Origin: an uncultured Collinsella sp.
Lineage (GTDB): Bacteria > Actinomycetota > Coriobacteriia > Coriobacteriales > Coriobacteriaceae
Reading direction: 5' to 3'
Length of the DNA: 10,202 nt
Assembly (NCBI GenBank): GCA_900548935.1
Contig: URMR01000057.1
Location: 1 to 10,202 of the forward strand
Shown here: positions 6,941 through 10,202 of the stretch, piece by piece
Layout of the letters: each line of letters begins with the position of its first letter
How positions within the stretch are numbered: position 1 is the first letter of the stretch
Program-made: the position numbers and the translations under genes
The notes under the pieces: model-generated
The model's database searches: none
What the model saw: only the letters and a program-made list of their open reading frames with translations
Told to the model about the DNA's origin: nothing

Positions 6941-7477
6941 TTAAGCGATGACAGCGACCTGGTTAAAGTCGAGCTCGACCGGCGTCTCACGGCCAAAGAT
7001 CATCAGCGTGACCTTGAGCTTGCCAGCCTCGGTGTTAACCTCGGAGACCTTGCCATCAAAGTCGGTAAGCGGACCATCGGTGACGCGGACGGACGTGCCG
7101 ACCTCAATATCAACCGAGGTGCGCTTGGGCGAATCGCCCTTACCGGGACGACGAGTCATCTTGTTGTACTCGTCGCGGGAAAGCGGAGCGGGCTTGCCGT
7201 TGCCGCCCAGGAAACCGGTAACGCCAGGCGTGTTACGAACACACGTCCAAGCATCGTCATCCATCTCCATGCGGACCAGGACATAACCCGGGAAAATCTT
7301 GGAATCCTTGGTCTCGCGCTTGCCACCCTCTTTAATCTCGGTGACGCGCTCCATAGGAATCTCGATATCAAAGATACGATCCTGCATGCCCATGGTCTCG
7401 ATGCGATGCTCGAGATCGGACTTAACGCGGTTCTCGTATCCAGAGTAAGTGTGAACGACGTACCAACGCTTAGACAT
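6941..7477 (-). CDS. nusG: Transcription termination/antitermination factor NusG
   Basis: 178 residues, the standard NusG length. NusG binds RNA polymerase through its N-terminal NGN domain (about 1-108: RWYVVHTYSGYENRVK at the start, FPGYVLVRM at 62-70, TPGVTGFLG at 83-91). It contacts Rho or ribosomal protein S10 through the KOW domain (about 126-178, with GPLTDFDGKV at 135-144). Nothing is missing. The ATG lies 3 bases after the secE stop, and its GAGGGG ribosome binding site lies inside the secE 3' end, so translation of the two is probably coupled. Confidence 0.98.
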   Translation of the reverse strand: MSKRWYVVHTYSGYENRVKSDLEHRIETMGMQDRIFDIEIPMERVTEIKEGGKRETKDSKIFPGYVLVRMEMDDDAWTCVRNTPGVTGFLGGNGKPAPLSRDEYNKMTRRPGKGDSPKRTSVDIEVGTSVRVTDGPLTDFDGKVSEVNTEAGKLKVTLMIFGRETPVELDFNQVAVIA

Positions 7478-7480
7478 GGT

Positions 7481-7819
7481 TTAGCCCCTCAATCCAGAGA
7501 ACAGAGCAAGAGCCTCGCCAAAGCCAGCATCGAGCAGAGCGATGACGACGCCGACGACGATCAGAGAAGCGCAAACGACGACCGAGTAGTTCACGAGCTC
7601 CTTCTTATCGGGCCACGTGACACGCTTCATCTCGGACTTGACCGAAGCGAAATACTTCTTGGTGCGGGCGAAGAAACCAGGCTTCTCGTTCTTCTTGGAC
7701 TTCGCAGCCTTCTCGTTCTTCTTGGCAACGGCCTTCTTGGCCTCAACCTTGGAGTTGGCGGCAGCGTTGTTGCCAGTCGCCTGCTGCTGAGCCTTCTTCT
7801 TGTTCTTCTTGTTGGCCAT
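7481..7819 (-). CDS. secE: Preprotein translocase subunit SecE
   Basis: 112 residues, a small single-span membrane protein that clamps SecY in the SecYEG channel. The amphipathic signature KSEMKRVTWPDKKEL is at 61-75, followed by one hydrophobic segment at about 78-97. The first ~46 residues form a Lys/Ala/Asn-rich, low-complexity cytoplasmic extension longer than in minimal SecE proteins and probably disordered; such tails are common in Actinobacteria. GGAGGT (7827-7832) precedes ATG by a normal distance. The usual partner nusG follows directly. Confidence 0.95.
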   Translation of the reverse strand: MANKKNKKKAQQQATGNNAAANSKVEAKKAVAKKNEKAAKSKKNEKPGFFARTKKYFASVKSEMKRVTWPDKKELVNYSVVVCASLIVVGVVIALLDAGFGEALALFSGLRG

Positions 7820-7858
7820 TTGGGTTACCTCCGCGCAATGCGCTTATACATGAGTAAA

Positions 7859-7886
7859 CCGTAAGCCCCCAATTGGGAGCTTACGG
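7859..7886 (-). terminator. Hairpin between tRNA-Trp and secE; processing or attenuator-like
   Basis: Arms CCGTAAGC (7859-7866) and GCTTACGG (7879-7886) give 8 bp, then one mismatch, then CCCAATTGGG forms the top. On the minus strand only TTTACTC follows, so it is a weak terminator at best. It could reduce readthrough from the tRNA into secE or guide tRNA 3' processing. Confidence 0.5.
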
Positions 7887-7895
7887 AATAATGAC

Positions 7896-7971
7896 TGGCA
7901 CGCCAGGAAGGACTCGAACCCTCAACACTCGGTTTTGGAGACCGATGCTCTACCAATTGAACTACTGGCGT
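7896..7971 (-). tRNA. tRNA-Trp (anticodon CCA)
   Basis: A full 76-base cloverleaf on the minus strand: acceptor ACGCCAG/CTGGCGT, D arm GTTC/GAGC, anticodon stem TCGGT/ACCGA around CTCCAAA with anticodon CCA (complement at 7936-7938), a 5-base variable loop, and T arm GAGGG/CCTTC with TTCGAGT. Discriminator G and an encoded CCA end are present. It lies between rpmG and secE, a conserved place for tRNA-Trp in Gram-positive bacteria, and is probably cut from the operon transcript. Confidence 0.97.
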
Positions 7972-7984
7972 ATGTGACTAGAGA

Positions 7985-8134
7985 CTAGCGAGTCTCTTTG
8001 TGCAGCGTGTGGTGACGGCACCAGGGGCAATACTTCTTGATCTCCATACGATCAGGCATGGTCGACTTGTTCTTGGTGGTCGTATAGTTGCGGCGCTTGC
8101 ACTCAGTGCACGCAAGAGTAACTAGAGTACGCAT
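7985..8134 (-). CDS. rpmG: Large ribosomal subunit protein bL33
   Basis: 49 residues, MRTLVTLACTECKRRNYTTT at the start and HKETR at the end, the usual size of L33. Two CxxC pairs, CTEC (9-12) and CPWC (36-39), mark the zinc-binding form of L33. The protein is a small basic component of the 50S subunit near the E site. It begins the operon rpmG - tRNA-Trp - secE - nusG - rplK - rplA; a promoter with a perfect -35 lies about 50-75 bases upstream. AGGA lies 3 bases before ATG with AAAGG further up, so the ribosome binding site is loosely placed. Confidence 0.95.
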   Translation of the reverse strand: MRTLVTLACTECKRRNYTTTKNKSTMPDRMEIKKYCPWCRHHTLHKETR

Positions 8135-8179
8135 GTATCCTGAACCTTTCATTTCCGCCCCGTACGGGCACGAGTTGAT

Positions 8180-8209
8180 ACTTTATCAGCTCTACGTAAG
8201 TGCTGTCAA
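8180..8209 (-). promoter_or_regulatory. Promoter of the rpmG-trnW-secE-nusG-rplK-rplA operon
   Basis: On the minus strand, TTGACA (8209-8204), an 18-base spacer and TAAAGT (8185-8180) form a sigma-70-type promoter with a perfect -35 and a 4/6 -10. Transcription would start near 8173, about 40 bases before the rpmG start. Confidence 0.7.
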
Positions 8210-8350
8210 CGAAAACCTCGAATCAATTGGTTCTCGGTGAACCCATTCATATTTGGAACACATCAATGGAGCCAACGAGATCTAATCGATCCCTCACGCT
8301 CGGCTTAAGGACGAGCGAAGCACAATCGGCAGGGAATAAGCCCCGCGTAG
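8210..8350. other. Intergenic stretch between tuf terminator and rpmG promoter
   Basis: No credible gene is visible here. The one structure seen is a 6-bp hairpin, CGCTCG (8297-8302) with CGAGCG (8312-8317), around a 9-base loop. The stretch may hold upstream promoter elements for rpmG. Confidence 0.5.
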
Positions 8351-8388
8351 AAAAGAACCCGGCACCCTAATAGTGCCGGGTTCTCTTA
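8351..8388 (-). terminator. Rho-independent terminator after tuf
   Basis: On the minus strand a 12-bp stem (AGAACCCGGCAC, 8384-8373, with its complement at 8365-8354) with a 7-base loop is followed by a T-rich TTTTC run. It lies about 25 bases past the tuf stop and separates tuf from the rpmG operon. Confidence 0.88.
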
Positions 8389-8411
8389 GTCAGCTATATC
8401 AAAGAGCTAAT

Positions 8412-9647
8412 TTACTCAATGATCGTGGAGACGATGCCCGAACCGACGGTGTGGCCACCCTCGCGGATAGCGAAGCGCAGGCCCTCCTCCATGGCGATCG
8501 GGTGGATGAGGTCGCCCTCGATGGTGATGTGGTCACCAGGCATAGCCATCTCGGTGCCCTCGGGGAGCTTGACCGTACCGGTAACGTCGGTGGTACGGAA
8601 GTAGAACTGAGGACGATAACCATCGAAGAACGGGGTGTGACGGCCGCCCTCCTCCTTGGTCAGAACGTAGATCTCGCCGGTGAACTTGGTGTGCGGGGTA
8701 ACCGAACCGGGCTTGCAGAGAACCTGGCCGCGCTCGATGTCCTCGCGCTTGATGCCGCGGAGCAGCAGACCGACGTTGTCGCCAGCCTCGCAGAAGTCCA
8801 TGGACTTACGGAACATCTCGATACCGGTAACGACGGTGTTCTGGGTATCCTTGATGCCGACGATCTCGACGGGCTCGTTGAGCTTGAGCTCACCGCGCTC
8901 GACACGGCCGGTAGCAACGGTACCACGGCCGGAGATGGTCATAACGTCCTCAACGGCCATCAGGAACGGGAGGTCGTTGTTACGAGCAGGCGTCGGGATG
9001 TACTCGTCGACGGCCTTCATGAGCTCACGAATGGCGTCCATCCACTTGGCGTCGCCCTCGAGAGCGCCCAGAGCGGAACCACGGATGACGGGGATGTCGT
9101 CGCCGGGGAAATCGTACTCGGAGAGGAGCTCACGGGTCTCCATCTCGACGAGGTCGATGAGCTCGTCATCGTCGACCATGTCGCACTTGTTCAGGAAGAC
9201 GACGATGTAGGGAACGCCGACCTGACGGGCGAGCAGGATGTGCTCGCGAGTCTGAGCCATGGGGCCGTCGGTAGCGGCGATGACCAGGATAGCGCCGTCC
9301 ATCTGAGCAGCGCCGGTGATCATGTTCTTGATGTAGTCAGCGTGGCCCGGGCAGTCGACGTGGGCGTAGTGACGGCCCTTGATCTGGACGTTGTCTTCGC
9401 CGGTCTTGTAGTTGTGGCCAATGCGGTCGTTGGTCTGGTACTCGACGTGAGCAGTGTTGATGGTGATACCACGTTCACGCTCTTCCGGAGCCTTATCGAT
9501 GGAAGAATAGTCGGTGTACTCAGCGTCGCCGAAGAAAGCCAGGTACTTGGTGATGGCTGCGGTCAGCGTGGTCTTGCCATGGTCGATGTGGCCGATGGTA
9601 CCAACGTTGACATGGGGCTTATCCTTAATAAAATGCTGTTTTGCCAT
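8412..9647 (-). CDS. tuf: Elongation factor Tu, with a 17-residue insertion in domain 1
   Basis: EF-Tu is the GTPase that delivers aminoacyl-tRNA to the ribosome. The GTPase motifs are GHIDHGKT (19-26), switch I ending in RGITI (59-63), DCPGH (98-102) and NKCD; domains 2 and 3 follow, including RGTVATGRVERG and GGRHTPFFDGYRPQFYFR. The start at 9647 gives MAKQHFIKDKPH and has AGGAGG 9 bases upstream; a longer in-frame ATG at 9674 precedes this site and is rejected. The protein is 411 residues against the usual 394-400. The excess lies between Arg75 and His93, where residues 76-92 extend the turn after HVEYQT. Positions before (Thr62) and after (Asp98) fit E. coli numbering with a clean offset of 17. 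The reading frame is intact and everything else is conserved, so the protein should be functional. Confidence 0.98.
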   Translation of the reverse strand: MAKQHFIKDKPHVNVGTIGHIDHGKTTLTAAITKYLAFFGDAEYTDYSSIDKAPEERERGITINTAHVEYQTNDRIGHNYKTGEDNVQIKGRHYAHVDCPGHADYIKNMITGAAQMDGAILVIAATDGPMAQTREHILLARQVGVPYIVVFLNKCDMVDDDELIDLVEMETRELLSEYDFPGDDIPVIRGSALGALEGDAKWMDAIRELMKAVDEYIPTPARNNDLPFLMAVEDVMTISGRGTVATGRVERGELKLNEPVEIVGIKDTQNTVVTGIEMFRKSMDFCEAGDNVGLLLRGIKREDIERGQVLCKPGSVTPHTKFTGEIYVLTKEEGGRHTPFFDGYRPQFYFRTTDVTGTVKLPEGTEMAMPGDHITIEGDLIHPIAMEEGLRFAIREGGHTVGSGIVSTIIE

Positions 9648-9701
9648 TTGGATTATCCTCCTTAGTTGATTCACTTACAGTATTATTTTTGCATCCTCTT
9701 C

Positions 9702-9730
9702 ATCATACACGACATTTGCCGATTTGACAA
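9702..9730 (-). promoter_or_regulatory. tuf promoter
   Basis: On the minus strand, TTGTCA (9730-9725), a 17-base spacer and TATGAT (9707-9702) match sigma-70 consensus at 5/6 each. The start would be near 9695, giving a leader of about 48 bases before the tuf ATG. It lets tuf be transcribed apart from fusA. Confidence 0.8.
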
Positions 9731-9763
9731 GAAGAATTTCCAACGCAAACGGGTGCGGCGCAG

Positions 9764-10202
9764 TTATACGCCTCTGCGCTTCGAAATGACGGCGTCCGCC
9801 AGGTTTTTGGAGAGCTCCACATAGTGGCTCGGCTCCATGGTGAACTGGCCGCGGCCCTGCGTTCTCGAACGCAGGTTCGTCGCGTAGCCGAACATCTCGG
9901 ACAGCGGAACGAAGCAGTCGATCTGCTGAGCGCCGTTGCGCTGTGTGAGGCCTGCGATGTTGCCGCGGCGGGACGTGACGTCGCCGATGACGTCGCCCAT
10001 GTACTCGTCGGGAACGATGATGCAGACCTTCATGATGGGCTCGAGGATCACGGGATCCGCCTTCTGGCACGCTTCCTTGAACGCCATGGAACCGGCGATC
10101 TTGAATGCGAGCTCCGAGGAGTCGACCTCGTGGTAGGAGCCGTCGTACACGGAAACATGGAAGTCCACAACCTCGAAGCCGCCCAGCGGGCCGTTCTTGG
10201 CC
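9764..10202 (-). CDS. fusA: Elongation factor G, C-terminal part only (cut by window edge)
   Basis: About 145 residues are visible; the frame stays open to the window edge, so the gene continues beyond it. EF-G is the GTPase that drives translocation after peptide bond formation. The visible part covers the end of domain IV (GPLGGFEVVDFHVSVYDGSY) and domain V, with EPIMKV, DEYMGDVIGDVTSRRG, VPLSEMFGYAT and RTQGRGQFTMEPSHY, all typical of housekeeping EF-G rather than tetracycline-resistance relatives. The TAA stop is at 9764-9766. tuf follows after about 115 bases in the usual fusA-tuf order. No strong terminator is seen between them, so readthrough into tuf is possible in addition to the tuf promoter. 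Confidence 0.96.
   Translation of the reverse strand, partial: AKNGPLGGFEVVDFHVSVYDGSYHEVDSSELAFKIAGSMAFKEACQKADPVILEPIMKVCIIVPDEYMGDVIGDVTSRRGNIAGLTQRNGAQQIDCFVPLSEMFGYATNLRSRTQGRGQFTMEPSHYVELSKNLADAVISKRRGV

Noticed and set aside
5759..7864. 701-codon open frame on the + strand opposite rplA, rplK, nusG and secE
   Set aside because: It is antisense to four well-recognised genes, its translation is low-complexity Leu/Gly/Asp-rich, and it runs across intergenic gaps. It arises from codon bias in GC-rich ribosomal genes.
8373..9665. 430-codon open frame on the + strand opposite tuf
   Set aside because: It mirrors tuf almost exactly and begins inside the tuf terminator. It is a codon-bias shadow with no recognisable domain.
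9648..9674. Longer N-terminus for EF-Tu from an ATG at 9674
   Set aside because: The added residues are encoded by the ribosome binding site and leader. The ATG at 9647 gives the conserved MAK start with AGGAGG 9 bases upstream.

Overview
The window reads as chromosomal DNA of a high-GC Gram-positive bacterium. The best guess is the Coriobacteriia, probably Collinsella or a close relative. The evidence is the gene order rpmG - tRNA-Trp - secE - nusG - rplK - rplA next to fusA-tuf, a wall-anchored nucleotidase ending in an LAxTG-type sorting signal, GC-rich codon use, and intergenic copies of a hairpin repeat of a type I associate with Collinsella genomes. The taxonomic call rests on recall of sequence style, not on a search.

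Left half (1-5279, all + strand). An incomplete surface 5'-nucleotidase-like protein (its 5' end lies outside the window) ends at a strong hairpin terminator. A small MscS-type mechanosensitive channel follows. Next is a two-gene unit joined by an ATGA overlap: a 638-residue cytoplasmic protein combining a ParB/sulfiredoxin-like N-terminal region with a BMP/Med (nucleoside-binding type) C-terminal domain, then a small metallophosphoesterase. A 39-bp hairpin repeat lies just before and just after this pair.

Middle (5280-5566). The two halves converge here. The gap holds a ~100-nt imperfect long hairpin, the second copy of the 39-bp repeat and a terminator that can serve both strands.

Right half (5567-10202, all - strand). 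This is the translation and secretion core. Read in the direction of transcription it runs: end of fusA (enters from the right edge), tuf with its own promoter and terminator, then a second promoter driving rpmG, tRNA-Trp, secE, nusG, rplK and rplA. rplJ/rplL do not follow rplA directly; a terminator does.

The core genes are ordinary except EF-Tu, which carries an in-frame insertion of 17 residues between switch I and the DCPGH motif. The less ordinary material is the ParB-like/BMP fusion with its coupled phosphoesterase, whose first metal motif is altered. The nucleotidase-like protein lacks the Asp of the usual His-Asp catalytic pair. I see no phage, transposase, CRISPR array or resistance gene.
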